NCBI GenBank assembly: GCA_017447775.1
Contig: JAFSMU010000004.1
Span: 1-64,000 of the forward strand
Origin: Clostridia bacterium
GTDB lineage: Bacteria; Bacillota; Clostridia; Oscillospirales; CAG-272
DNA: 64,000 nt
Direction of reading: 5' to 3'
This document shows positions 45,851 to 53,844 of this stretch, one piece after another. How positions within the stretch are numbered: position 1 is the stretch's first letter; the number at the start of each line of letters is the position of its first letter. The notes under the pieces were generated by a model, which worked only from the letters and a program-made list of their open reading frames with translations, was not told where the DNA came from and did no database searches. The position numbers were made by a program, and so were the translations under genes.

Positions 45851-46543
45851 TCAGTTTGATATCGTAATAAATCCGCCGTAATCGTAAAGCGCGCCGTCGC
45901 CCTCTATTATACAAACGCCCCTCTCGCGTAAAAATCTGCGTATCAAATCTCCGCTCGGGTGAGTGTCGAGCGAGCCGAAGAAAAACACCGTTGACTCGTC
46001 GATATTGCCGCACGCGCCGCCGATAAATCCGTACTCGTACGGCGGCAGCATAACGTGCCCCTGCGAAATTTGAAGCGTCGCTATATGGCGCGCCGACGTT
46101 TGACGGCAAATTCCCGCGTCGGCGCTGATAACGCCCCCGCCCGCAACGGCACACGCACAATGCGCGTAACCTTGATTTACGTTTACGATTTTGTATCCGT
46201 GCTTTTCGGCGTATTCGCGAACACAGGACGAAAGCGACGCCTCACGGCAGAACAGATACTCGCCCGCGCAAAAAAAGTTCAGCGCGCAGTCAAGCGGGTA
46301 TTTCTCCCCCGATGCGTCAAACGACGTGCGAAATGAAACGCCTGCTTTTTCAAGTGCCTCCGCTGTTTTTGTGTCTTTGTCGGAAATGAATATTTCATCC
46401 TCGACCTGCCCGATGATAGTGTCGGGATGCGCGCCGACGGGCAGGGGAATAACGCTTGACGCGGGCAGCCTTACGCACCGCCCGAAGCGCGCAAGCACGC
46501 GCTCGTACTTATCCGGGAAGGAGCCGTTTATAAGATAAAGCAT
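45851..46543 (-). CDS. DUF6873-like protein (GME fold)
   Basis: A 230-aa protein with repeated beta/alpha units (DTIIGQVEDEIFISDKDT, GGGVISADAGICRQ, FIGGACGNIDESTVFFFGSL), reminiscent of the guanidino-modifying-enzyme-like fold called DUF6873. A PYEYGFIGGACG stretch is the most conserved-looking part. Function unknown. It precedes the esterase by 16 nt on the same strand. Confidence 0.65.
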   Translation of the reverse strand: MLYLINGSFPDKYERVLARFGRCVRLPASSVIPLPVGAHPDTIIGQVEDEIFISDKDTKTAEALEKAGVSFRTSFDASGEKYPLDCALNFFCAGEYLFCREASLSSCVREYAEKHGYKIVNVNQGYAHCACAVAGGGVISADAGICRQTSARHIATLQISQGHVMLPPYEYGFIGGACGNIDESTVFFFGSLDTHPSGDLIRRFLRERGVCIIEGDGALYDYGGFITISN

Positions 46544-46632
46544 AATGCGCTCTCTTTTCTGTTTTTGCTGTTATATTATAACAAATGAAGAACGATAAGT
46601 CAATATCGCGCCAGCGTTTTTTGCATCCTCTC

Positions 46633-46661
46633 TTGACTTTGGGGCGTTTTTATGGTAAACT
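46633..46661 (+). promoter_or_regulatory. Promoter of tRNA-Leu
   Basis: TTGACT (46633-46638), 17-nt spacer, TAAACT (46656-46661), 10 nt before the tRNA. Confidence 0.6.
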
Positions 46662-46671
46662 TACACTGCAC

Positions 46672-46755
46672 GCGGGCGTGGCGGAATTGGCAGACGCGCC
46701 GGACTTAGGATCCGGTGGCTTACCCGTGCAGGTTCAACTCCTGTCGCCCGCACCA
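46672..46755 (+). tRNA. tRNA-Leu (UAG anticodon)
   Basis: 84 nt including an encoded CCA end. The acceptor stem GCGGGCG/CGCCCGC pairs perfectly. The anticodon arm CCGGA-CTTAGGA-TCCGG presents TAG, reading CUN leucine codons. A long variable arm (TGGCTTACCCGTG) and T-arm CAG-GTTCAACTC-CTG confirm a class II tRNA. Confidence 0.97.
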
Positions 46756-46756
46756 G

Positions 46757-46784
46757 AAAAATCCACGCAAAAGCGTGGATTTTT
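46757..46784 (+). terminator. Terminator of tRNA-Leu
   Basis: AAAAATCCACGC-AAAA-GCGTGGATTTTT, 12-bp perfect stem. Confidence 0.9.
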
Positions 46785-46916
46785 CAGTTAGGATATTGCG
46801 CTTTGCGCAGTTAGGCGAATATAATTTGACTGTCCCAAATGGACGATTTAACTTGAAAAAATTGCAATTTTCATGTATAATGTATCAAACCGAAAACAGA
46901 ATTAAGGATGATGGCG

Positions 46917-47396
46917 ATGATCAGATTTGATGAAATTACAAACAAAAATATTTGGAAAGTTTGCACACTTGAGCCTTTTGAACAGCAAAAGGATTTCGTT
47001 GCCGAAAACTTGCAAAGTCTTGCCGAGGCGTATGCTACGAGAAATGAAGGGAATAACGCTTTGCCTTTGGCGGTATATAACGACGATGTGCTTATCGGAT
47101 TTGTAATGATCGGCAAAGGAACCGTCGGAAACGAAGACGAGAGCGATCTCATTAAGGAAAACTATTGCTTATGGAGACTAATGATCGATAAAAAATATCA
47201 AGGACAGGGATTTGGGAAACAGACGATAGACGCCGCAATAGCTTTGATCCGCACATTCCCGTTTGGCAAAGCAAAAAAAGTATGGCTGTCTTACGAGCCT
47301 GAAAATACCCGTGCAAAAGCCATATATCAAAAGTACGGTTTTGTTGAAAACGGCGAAATGTGCGGCAACGAGATCATAGCGGTGTATGATTTATAA
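46917..47396 (+). CDS. GNAT N-acetyltransferase (PaiA/BltD-like)
   Basis: A 159-aa GNAT enzyme. The acetyl-CoA site is LMIDKKYQGQGFGKQTIDAA (R/Q-x-x-G-x-G/A pattern) and the C-terminal motif is NTRAKAIYQKYGFVENGE. Overall it resembles diamine/spermidine acetyltransferases. In-frame ATGs at 46908 and 46911 overlap the AAGGA site, so 46917 is chosen. Composition is AT-richer than surrounding core genes. Confidence 0.82.
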   Translation: MIRFDEITNKNIWKVCTLEPFEQQKDFVAENLQSLAEAYATRNEGNNALPLAVYNDDVLIGFVMIGKGTVGNEDESDLIKENYCLWRLMIDKKYQGQGFGKQTIDAAIALIRTFPFGKAKKVWLSYEPENTRAKAIYQKYGFVENGEMCGNEIIAVYDL

Positions 47397-47419
47397 ATTT
47401 CTGATTTTTTTGCGTAATG

Positions 47420-47450
47420 AACCCGGTTTGCTTTGCAAATCGGGTTTTTT
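47420..47450 (+). terminator. Terminator of the GNAT gene
   Basis: Long stem AACCCGGTTTGC-TTT-GCAAATCGGGTT followed by T-run. Confidence 0.9.
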
Positions 47451-47496
47451 CTGTTATGTTAGTTTTGAAAGTTACATCCGCAAAGCACGATTCCGA

Positions 47497-47525
47497 TTTA
47501 CTATCACTCATTTTTGTGCTATAAT
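47497..47525 (+). promoter_or_regulatory. Promoter upstream of the membrane XRE gene
   Basis: TTTACT (47497-47502), 17-nt spacer, TATAAT (47520-47525). The ~130-nt stretch to the gene holds an ATG-initiated 35-codon frame at 47534 without ribosome site, which I do not call a gene. Confidence 0.55.
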
Positions 47526-47661
47526 TGTTTTTATGAAGCCGAAATGTAGGCGTTTACCCGCATTTCACCCAACCGACGATTGTTTTTCCCCAACTCAACC
47601 GTCAGTTCGTGTTATTTTTTGTCTTGTTCGGCTACAATGAAAGCGTAAGGAGGGCGGAAAA

Positions 47662-48282
47662 ATGGATCAGATCAAAATCGGAAAATTCATCGCGTCAAAA
47701 AGAAAAGAGCAAAATCTGACTCAGGCTCAGCTTGCGGAAAAGCTTGGGATCACAGACCGCGCGGTGTCAAAATGGGAAACGGGCAAATCATTGCCTGACG
47801 CATCCATAATGCTTGAGCTGTGCGAGATGCTCGGCATCACCGTAAACGATTTACTATGTGGGGAGGTAGTATCAATGGAAAACTATAATGAACAAATGGA
47901 AAAAAGCATGATCGAAATGGTCAGGCAGAAAGAGCAATCCGACAAAAGACTTTTGATAATGGAGATAGTCGTCGGCCTGACTTCAACGATATTCTTATTT
48001 GCCATGCTTGCCGTGGGCACAATATTCATGATACTTGAAAAGCCAATCTGGGCGTTCATCCTGCCGGCCGGCGTTGGATTTATACAGTTCATTATTTGTA
48101 TGGCTTTCGCGATCCGCATCGAGCAGAAGGCGGGGTATTACGAATGCGGTCATTGCGGGTACAGATACGTTCCGAAATATTCAAGCGTATTATTTGCGAT
48201 GCACGTTAATAGAACGCGCTATATGAAATGCCCGAAATGCGGCAAATCGTCATGGCAGAAGAAAAAAACGAGCATGGAATAA
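47662..48282 (+). CDS. XRE-family regulator with membrane helices and zinc ribbon
   Basis: A 206-aa protein: helix-turn-helix (residues ~5-60; IGKFIASKRKEQNLTQAQLA, RAVSKWETGKS), linker, two membrane helices (residues ~95-120 and ~126-150), then a four-Cys zinc ribbon (CGHCGYRY ... CPKCGKSSW). This is a membrane-tethered one-component regulator; the ribbon could sense metal or redox or bind a partner. AAGGAGG supports the start. Separate terminator downstream. Confidence 0.82.
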   Translation: MDQIKIGKFIASKRKEQNLTQAQLAEKLGITDRAVSKWETGKSLPDASIMLELCEMLGITVNDLLCGEVVSMENYNEQMEKSMIEMVRQKEQSDKRLLIMEIVVGLTSTIFLFAMLAVGTIFMILEKPIWAFILPAGVGFIQFIICMAFAIRIEQKAGYYECGHCGYRYVPKYSSVLFAMHVNRTRYMKCPKCGKSSWQKKKTSME

Positions 48283-48332
48283 AAGACGTTCCCGTCATCT
48301 ATTGCTTTGATCCGCCGTATCTTAACTAAAAT

Positions 48333-48362
48333 AAAAAACCTCGCATATGCGAGGTTTTTTTT
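48333..48362 (+). terminator. Terminator of the membrane XRE gene
   Basis: CCTCGCATATGCGAGG palindrome with flanking A- and T-runs. Confidence 0.85.
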
Positions 48363-48398
48363 ATTTATCCGAAAAATGCCGTTTTGTTCCAATAGATA

Positions 48399-48427
48399 TT
48401 GACATTTTTATCCAAGGGCTGTATAAT
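48399..48427 (+). promoter_or_regulatory. Consensus SigA promoter of the MATE gene
   Basis: TTGACA (48399-48404), 17-nt spacer, TATAAT (48422-48427). Transcription would start near 48434, leaving a ~160-nt leader. Confidence 0.85.
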
Positions 48428-48445
48428 GAATAACAACAAAACATT

Positions 48446-48568
48446 GGCGGGGAGTGAATTATTCCGCCGATTTTTCAGATGAACGGCTATGGATAATTGC
48501 GTTGTCGCTATGAAAATGCAAGCGTTTTTGCCGCAAGTCGCAACGCTTCGCATTATGCGAGGCAAAAA
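48446..48568 (+). promoter_or_regulatory. Structured leader of the MATE gene with competing helices
   Basis: GGCGG (48446-48450) pairs with CCGCC (48464-48468), followed by GATTTTT, resembling a weak early terminator. Further on, AAGCGTT (48520-48526) pairs with AACGCTT (48542-48548), while TTTTTGCC (48525-48532) pairs with GGCAAAAA (48561-48568). The two helices share bases and cross, so they cannot coexist as simple stems. This is the architecture of a switch. No known riboswitch consensus was recognised. Confidence 0.5.
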
Positions 48569-48592
48569 TAGTTTTAAGAGAGGGAAACTGTT

Positions 48593-50005
48593 ATGGACGA
48601 AAAAACAAATGCCCAGCCAATTGACGAGAAAACAAGCGCGCTGACGCAAAATTTCTCGACAGGCAAGTTATTCAGGTACGTAATGCCCACGATCCTTGCG
48701 GTGCTGCTTGCGTCGCTTTACTCGATCGTTGACGGTATTTTCGTATCCAATTTCGGCGGAACGACGGCCTTTGCCGCGATCAACCAGGTTTCGCCGATTT
48801 TCATGATCATCGCCGCTATCGGCTTTATGTTCGGTACGGGCGGAAGTGCCCTTGTCGGCAAGATACTCGGCGAAGGCGATGAAAAGCGCGCAAAAGGTCT
48901 GTTTTCATTCTTTGCGTATGCGCTGATCGCCATCGGCGTCATTGCGTCGATTATTCTGTGGTTCACGATCGAACCGATCCTCAAAGCGCTCGGCGTTACT
49001 GAAACGATGATGCCGTTCTGCATTGCGTACAGCCACATCATAATTCCCGCGATAACGCTCTTCATGCTTCAATTCTTTTTCCAGAGCTTTCTTGCAACGG
49101 CAAAGAAGCCCGGACTCGGACTCCTCTTCACCGTTCTTGCAGGTATAACAAACGTCATAGGTGACGCTATCCTTGTCGGCGTCGTCGCAAAAGGCGATCC
49201 CATCAAAGCCGTTCAGGGCGCTGCGATCGCAACGACGTGCGGCCTGTTTATCGGCGGCGTTGTTCCTCTTATTTATTTTGCTTTCAAAAATAAGAGCCTG
49301 CTTCGCCTCGGAAAACCCGAAATGGACGGAAAAGCACTCGGCAAAGCCTGCGGCAACGGCTCATCCGAATTCTTCACAAATATTTCAGGCTCCATTATCA
49401 ACGTTGTATATAACAGCTTGTTCCTTTACATGATCGGCGATGTCGGCGTTGCCGCTTTCGGTACGGTCGGCTACGTAAACTCGATTTTCACCGCCATAGC
49501 TTCGGGATTTGTGCTCGGCGTAACGCCGCTTATCTCATATAACTACGGCGCGGGCAATAAGGAAAACCTCAAAAACCTTTACACCAAGAGCTTAACGATC
49601 GTGTTCCTGTTCAGCGCGGTGGCGACTGTCGTTATCGAAGCGCTGGCGCATCCGCTGGCAAGCGCGTTCTCGCACGGCGATGAGCAGCTTATGCAGATCA
49701 CCATCGACGGCTTGTCGATATTCACGCTGTCGTTCTTGTTCAAAGGCATCCCGACGTTCGGTTCGGGACTGTTTACGGCGTTCAACAACGGGCGCGTTTC
49801 CGCGATCATTTCAATCGTAAGAACGCTTGTATTCAACCTGATCACAATCGTGGCGGTACCGCTTTTATTCTTCTTCATATTCGGAAAGAGCTACGAAGCG
49901 GCATTCTACGGCGTATGGTATTCAGTCGTATTCTCCGAGCTGCTTGCGACGATCATGACGTTCATGTTCCTCCGCAAATACAGGAGCAAATACAACTACG
50001 CGTAA
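48593..50005 (+). CDS. MATE family efflux transporter
   Basis: A 470-aa multidrug/toxin extrusion carrier with twelve hydrophobic helices in two homologous halves. Typical features are the N-terminal FSTGKLFRYVMPTILAVLL, the SIVDGIFVSNFGGTTAFAAI substrate-cavity stretch and GTGGSALVGKILGEGD. Na+ or H+ is the probable driving ion. Preceded by an exact SigA promoter and a structured leader, so expression is probably controlled at RNA level. Confidence 0.92.
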   Translation: MDEKTNAQPIDEKTSALTQNFSTGKLFRYVMPTILAVLLASLYSIVDGIFVSNFGGTTAFAAINQVSPIFMIIAAIGFMFGTGGSALVGKILGEGDEKRAKGLFSFFAYALIAIGVIASIILWFTIEPILKALGVTETMMPFCIAYSHIIIPAITLFMLQFFFQSFLATAKKPGLGLLFTVLAGITNVIGDAILVGVVAKGDPIKAVQGAAIATTCGLFIGGVVPLIYFAFKNKSLLRLGKPEMDGKALGKACGNGSSEFFTNISGSIINVVYNSLFLYMIGDVGVAAFGTVGYVNSIFTAIASGFVLGVTPLISYNYGAGNKENLKNLYTKSLTIVFLFSAVATVVIEALAHPLASAFSHGDEQLMQITIDGLSIFTLSFLFKGIPTFGSGLFTAFNNGRVSAIISIVRTLVFNLITIVAVPLLFFFIFGKSYEAAFYGVWYSVVFSELLATIMTFMFLRKYRSKYNYA

Positions 50006-50018
50006 AACAAAAGCATTC

Positions 50019-50052
50019 AAGGCAGAACACCGCAAGGCGTTCTGCCTTTTTA
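50019..50052 (+). terminator. Terminator of the MATE gene
   Basis: GGCAGAAC/GTTCTGCC stem with a secondary inner CC..GG pair, followed by TTTTTATT. Confidence 0.85.
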
Positions 50053-50068
50053 TTATCCGACAAAACGA

Positions 50069-50097
50069 TTGACTTGTCTTGATTTATATGCTATACT
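50069..50097 (+). promoter_or_regulatory. SigA-type promoter of the hydrolase gene
   Basis: TTGACT (50069-50074), 17-nt spacer, TATACT (50092-50097). Confidence 0.7.
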
Positions 50098-50129
50098 CAG
50101 ATAAGATCACGCTCGGAAAGGTTTGAGAT

Positions 50130-50732
50130 ATGGACGCTGTAATTTATATTCACGGGCAAAACGGAAGCGCGTCTGAGGCGGAGCATTATAAACCGCTGTT
50201 TGAAAACGCGCACATTTTCGGCGTCGAGTACTGCGGCGTCACCCCGTGGGAAGCGGGAGAAGAAATACATAGATACGTTGCGGATATTGCGTCGGAATAT
50301 GACAGAATTATACTTATTGCAAACAGCATCGGCGCATATTATTCAATGTGCGCCGATATTGAAAAGTTCATATCCCGCGCCTATTTTATCTCGCCTATCG
50401 TCGATATGGAAAAGCTTATCACCGATATGATGACGCGCGCCGACGTAACCGAGCGGGAGCTTTGCGAAAAGGGAAAGATCGTTACGGCGTCGGGCGACGT
50501 TTTGTCATGGAAATACCTGTGCTACGCGCGAAAAAATCACACGTCTTGGAGCGTTCCGACCGATATACTATACGCAGGCAAAGACAGCTTTACGTCAAGA
50601 GAAACGATCGCGTCTTTTGCAAAAGAACATCGCGCAAGCCTTACGGTTATGGATAATGGCGAGCATTGGTTCCATACTGACGCGCAGATGAAATTCCTTG
50701 ACGGCTGGATCAGGGAAAAATCGGATAGTTAA
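50130..50732 (+). CDS. Small alpha/beta hydrolase
   Basis: A 200-aa hydrolase: oxyanion turn IYIHGQNGSASEAEHY, nucleophile Ser in ILIANSIGAYYS, acidic residue after DILYAGKDSFT, and catalytic His in NGEHWFHTD. A lid is nearly absent. No signal peptide. Substrate unknown; it could be an esterase or thioesterase. It has its own promoter. Composition is slightly AT-rich. Confidence 0.82.
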   Translation: MDAVIYIHGQNGSASEAEHYKPLFENAHIFGVEYCGVTPWEAGEEIHRYVADIASEYDRIILIANSIGAYYSMCADIEKFISRAYFISPIVDMEKLITDMMTRADVTERELCEKGKIVTASGDVLSWKYLCYARKNHTSWSVPTDILYAGKDSFTSRETIASFAKEHRASLTVMDNGEHWFHTDAQMKFLDGWIREKSDS

Positions 50733-50767
50733 GCCCACGGGCTTGATTATAATAAATTATCAGGAGA

Positions 50768-50845
50768 GTACTGTTTGAAAAAGTACAACACATCGGAGAT
50801 TGTCGGCTGACCGGGAGGTTTGCAGACAACCGAACAAACCTCCCG
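50768..50845 (+). promoter_or_regulatory. Structured leader before the second GNAT gene
   Basis: An 11-bp perfect stem CGGGAGGTTTG/CAAACCTCCCG (50812-50822 with 50835-50845) encloses a 12-nt loop. A competing pairing is possible between TTGTC (50800-50804) and GACAA (50825-50829). GTAC (50768-50771) can pair with GTAC (50783-50786). No T-run follows, so it is not a simple terminator. No RNA family was recognised. Confidence 0.45.
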
Positions 50846-50887
50846 CCGAGTGGCAGTTGCAGTCAACAATTTACAGGAGGAAAAACA

Positions 50888-51514
50888 ATGGATAAAAATG
50901 ACTACATAATTCGTTCTGAAGAGAAAAAAGACTACCGCGAGGTAGAAAAGCTTGTGCGCGAATCGTTTTGGAACGTATATCGCCCGGGCTGCCTTGAACA
51001 TTACGTTATTCACAAGCTGAGGGATGACGCGGCTTTTGTAAAAGAGCTTGACTTTGTAATGGAGTATGGCGGCGTTCTTATCGGGCAGAATATGTTTATG
51101 AAAACGGTCATCGAAGCCGACGACGGCAGAACCGTACCCGTTCTCACAATGGGGCCGATCTGCATTTTGCCGGAGGTAAAACGACGCGGGTACGGAAAGA
51201 TCCTGCTCGACTATTCTATAAAAAAGGCGACGGAAATGGGTTTTGGAGCCGTGCTTTTTGAAGGCAACATCGGTTTTTACGGCAAGTGCGGATTTGACTA
51301 TGCCCGAAATTTCGGCATAAGGTATCACGATTTGCCCGATGGCGCCGACGACTCTTTCTTTTTGTGCAAAGAGCTGATACCGGGGTATCTCGACGGCGTC
51401 ACGGGAGTTTATCAGACTCCGCGCGGCTATTACGTCGACGAGGCTGACGTTTATGAATTTGACAAAAGCTTTGCCCCAAAGCAAAAGTTGAAGCTCCCCG
51501 GGCAGATATTCTGA
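50888..51514 (+). CDS. GNAT N-acetyltransferase
   Basis: A 208-aa acetyltransferase. Motif A is MGPICILPEVKRRGYGKILL, giving the acetyl-CoA pyrophosphate loop RRGYGK, followed by FGAVLFEGNIGFYGKCGFDY. The C-terminal ~60 residues (from RYHDLPDGAD) extend beyond the core and look like a substrate domain. CAGGAGG precedes the ATG, and a structured leader lies upstream. Substrate unknown. Confidence 0.88.
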   Translation: MDKNDYIIRSEEKKDYREVEKLVRESFWNVYRPGCLEHYVIHKLRDDAAFVKELDFVMEYGGVLIGQNMFMKTVIEADDGRTVPVLTMGPICILPEVKRRGYGKILLDYSIKKATEMGFGAVLFEGNIGFYGKCGFDYARNFGIRYHDLPDGADDSFFLCKELIPGYLDGVTGVYQTPRGYYVDEADVYEFDKSFAPKQKLKLPGQIF

Positions 51515-51523
51515 ACGAACAAC

Positions 51524-51553
51524 AAAAAATCCTCCCTTTCGGGAGGATTTTTT
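51524..51553. terminator. Bidirectional terminator between GNAT and pilT
   Basis: AAAAAATCCTCCC-TTTC-GGGAGGATTTTTT. Confidence 0.92.
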
Positions 51554-52587
51554 CATACTATCTGGTAGTTTTCAAAATCGCTTTTTGAGATCTGGTGCAG
51601 TGCGTAGAGCTGTTCAAGCGACTTTTTCATCGTGTGCATCCCGTCGCCCGAGGAATTATCAAGCGTCGAGTTTATCATGTGGATCTTTTGCTGGCGGATA
51701 AGGCTTTGTATCGGCACGGTGCCGATCATTATCTCCGTCGCAAGAACGCGCCCCGGAACGTCGCACCTCGGGATAAGCTGCTGGGAAATAACGCCCACAA
51801 GACTGAGGGAAAGCTGCATACGCACCTGGTCTTGCTGCTCGGGCGGGAACACGTCGACGATCCTTGTGATCGTGTTTGCCGCACCTTTTGTGTGAAGCGT
51901 CGAAAGGACAAGATGTCCCGTTTCCGCGGCGCGCAAAGCTCCGGCGATGCTTTCTTTGTCGAGCATTTCCCCGATAAACACAATGTCGGGGTCCTCGCGC
52001 AGCGCCTCAACTATCGCGTCCGTGTAATTTACCGACGTTATCCCGATCTCGCGCTGAGAGATCAGGCATTTTTTGGAATGGTGGACGAATTCTATCGGGT
52101 CCTCAAGCGTTATTATATGCGATGATCGGGTGGAGTTGATGTAATCGATAAGACAGGTAAGCGTCGTCGTTTTGCCCGAACCCGTCGGCCCTGTTACAAG
52201 GATCAACCCGCTTTTGCGCTCGACGAGCTTTTTCAGAATTTCGGGAATTCCCAGTACCTTGAAGTCTGTCGACGGAATTGTAAGCAGCCGCATTGAAATG
52301 CAATAACCCAAGCTGTCGCAAAACAGATTGCAGCGGAAGCGGGTGCCGTTATATTCCCACGAAAAGTCGACTGCGCGAAGATCGTCCTTGTCGATGCAAA
52401 CGTCGCCGCAGGCGCTATCTGCAAACGCGAGTATCTCGTCGTTTTTGAGCTTGTCCATATCAAGCAGTACTATCTCGCCGTTTATGCGTACGGCGGGGGA
52501 GTTAGCTGTTTTAAGGTGAAGATCGGACGCGCCGCTCTCTATCGCATATCGGATGGCCGCCTGTATTGTCGGGCTGATATTTTCCAT
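51553..52587 (-). CDS. pilT: PilT-family twitching/retraction ATPase
   Basis: A 344-aa secretion-type hexameric ATPase of the PilT/VirB11 class. Walker A GPTGSGKTTTL, Asp box TLEDPIEFVH, Walker B LREDPDIVFIGEM and His box LSTLHTKGAANTITRIVD. The N-terminal PAS-like domain has SGASDLHLKTANSPAVRI. The open frame extends to 52680, but the ATG at 52587 follows AAGGAAG and matches family N-termini. No other type IV pilus gene is in the window, so its machine must lie elsewhere or it acts alone. Confidence 0.92.
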   Translation of the reverse strand: MENISPTIQAAIRYAIESGASDLHLKTANSPAVRINGEIVLLDMDKLKNDEILAFADSACGDVCIDKDDLRAVDFSWEYNGTRFRCNLFCDSLGYCISMRLLTIPSTDFKVLGIPEILKKLVERKSGLILVTGPTGSGKTTTLTCLIDYINSTRSSHIITLEDPIEFVHHSKKCLISQREIGITSVNYTDAIVEALREDPDIVFIGEMLDKESIAGALRAAETGHLVLSTLHTKGAANTITRIVDVFPPEQQDQVRMQLSLSLVGVISQQLIPRCDVPGRVLATEIMIGTVPIQSLIRQQKIHMINSTLDNSSGDGMHTMKKSLEQLYALHQISKSDFENYQIV

Positions 52588-52664
52588 TTTATATCTTCCT
52601 TTCGTCCCTTTTGTAGTATTGTACCATATCCCAAAAACAAAATCAACATTTTTCGCCGCATAAA

Positions 52665-52690
52665 CAAAAAACTCCGCCAAAGCGGAGCTT
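52665..52690 (-). terminator. Terminator of rpmB
   Basis: CTCCGC-CAAA-GCGGAG stem; on the - strand it is followed by TTTTTTG. Confidence 0.85.
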
Positions 52691-52703
52691 TCGTATTAAA
52701 TCA

Positions 52704-52889
52704 TCAGTTTCTTTCGACCTTGCCCTCACGAAGGCAACGGGAGCATATAGCAACGGTCTTGTGCGTGCCGTTTTCAACGATGCTGACCTTTCTTATGTTG
52801 GGTTTCCAGGTCCTGCTTGTTTTGCGGTTGGAGTGGGAAACGTTGTGACCGAACGTAACGCCCTTGCCGCAGTACATACATTTTGCCAT
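52704..52889 (-). CDS. rpmB: 50S ribosomal protein L28
   Basis: 61 aa, zinc-binding (C+) form: CMYCGKG near the N-terminus and CSRCLREG near the C-terminus. The core FGHNVSHSNRKTSRTWKPN is typical. AGGAGG supports ATG 52889 over the in-frame start at 52898. A monocistronic gene with its own terminator. Confidence 0.97.
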   Translation of the reverse strand: MAKCMYCGKGVTFGHNVSHSNRKTSRTWKPNIRKVSIVENGTHKTVAICSRCLREGKVERN

Positions 52890-53042
52890 TTTGCGCACCT
52901 CCTACTTCAGACTAATATCGCATAAGCCTTGCGGCTTTTCGCATTCAAACATAACGTGCATCGCATATTGTATCATACATTTGACAAAAAATCAATACTT
53001 TTTTTGAAATTGTGTAAAAAAAATATTTTTCTTCCGAAAATA

Positions 53043-53690
53043 TCATTTTTTCGTGGCTACAAGCCTGTTTATCGGCACTCCGCGCTCCGAAAAATTCTTT
53101 TCGTACTCGGTCATCACGTTCCCCACGGCGTAAACGCTTTTGTGAAGATCAAACGTCACGCACGAAACGTCAAATCCCGCCGCCTCAAACTCGGGCAGGG
53201 AAAAGTCGAAAAGCGGGCGGTTGTCCGTCTTGAACTCGATGCGCCCGCCGGCGCGCAGCAGCGCGCGGAACTTTTCAAGAAAAGCGCGGTAGGTAAGCCT
53301 GCGCTTTGCGTGGCGCGCCTTCGGCCACGGATCGCAGAAGTTTATGTAGATCACGTCAAACGTTTCCGGCGGGAAAATATTTTCTATCAAGGCGGCGTCG
53401 GCGCAGACAAAGCGCAGATTTGAAAGAGCAGCCGCCTTTGCTTTTTCGGCGGCAAAGATTATAACGTCCTTGACCACCTCCATTGCGACAAATCCCACGT
53501 CGCCCTCGTTTTGCGCCGTCTGCACGGCGAATGCGCCCTTGCCGCAGCCGACTTCAAGCCTGTATTCGCGCCGCTCGCCGAGCATCTCTTTTACGTCGAG
53601 CATTTCGGGCGCGTCCTTTTTTATTTCGGTTATAACGTCAAGCGCGGCTTCAAACCTTGCCGCGCCGTTTTTCTTTTTGCGTACTCTCAT
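53043..53690 (-). CDS. trmB: tRNA (guanine-N7-)-methyltransferase TrmB
   Basis: Methylates G46 in the tRNA variable loop. 215 aa. SAM motif I RLEVGCGKGAFAVQ, motif with FVAMEVVKDV, and the catalytic/tRNA region INFCDPWPKARHAKRRL. The C-terminal part (TDNRPLFDFSLPEFEAAGF) is typical. The ribosome site (GGGGAC) is weak. Confidence 0.95.
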   Translation of the reverse strand: MRVRKKKNGAARFEAALDVITEIKKDAPEMLDVKEMLGERREYRLEVGCGKGAFAVQTAQNEGDVGFVAMEVVKDVIIFAAEKAKAAALSNLRFVCADAALIENIFPPETFDVIYINFCDPWPKARHAKRRLTYRAFLEKFRALLRAGGRIEFKTDNRPLFDFSLPEFEAAGFDVSCVTFDLHKSVYAVGNVMTEYEKNFSERGVPINRLVATKK

Positions 53691-53771
53691 ATAAAGTCCC
53701 CGTTAAAATTCATCGTTTTAATTCTATCATAAAAGCGCCGTTTTTTCAACAAAAATTTTCTCAAAAGTGCG

Positions 53772-53800
53772 GTATATTTTCCTGCCTTGGTGTAAACAAT
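53772..53800 (+). promoter_or_regulatory. Possible SigE-type promoter of the DUF378 gene
   Basis: GTATATT (53772-53778), 14-nt spacer, TAAACAAT (53793-53800), 44 nt before the ATG. Confidence 0.4.
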
Positions 53801-53844
53801 AGCGTTGTCGGAAGATAATGAAGACAAAAAAAGGAGAAAATATC

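Noticed and set aside
47534-47640. 35-codon frame between a promoter and the membrane XRE gene
   Set aside because: Has a promoter upstream but no ribosome site, and no recognisable leader-peptide codon run.
50733-50887. T-box leader before the GNAT gene
   Set aside because: No T-box core (AGGGTGGAACCGCG-like), no specifier loop and no terminator/antiterminator pair.
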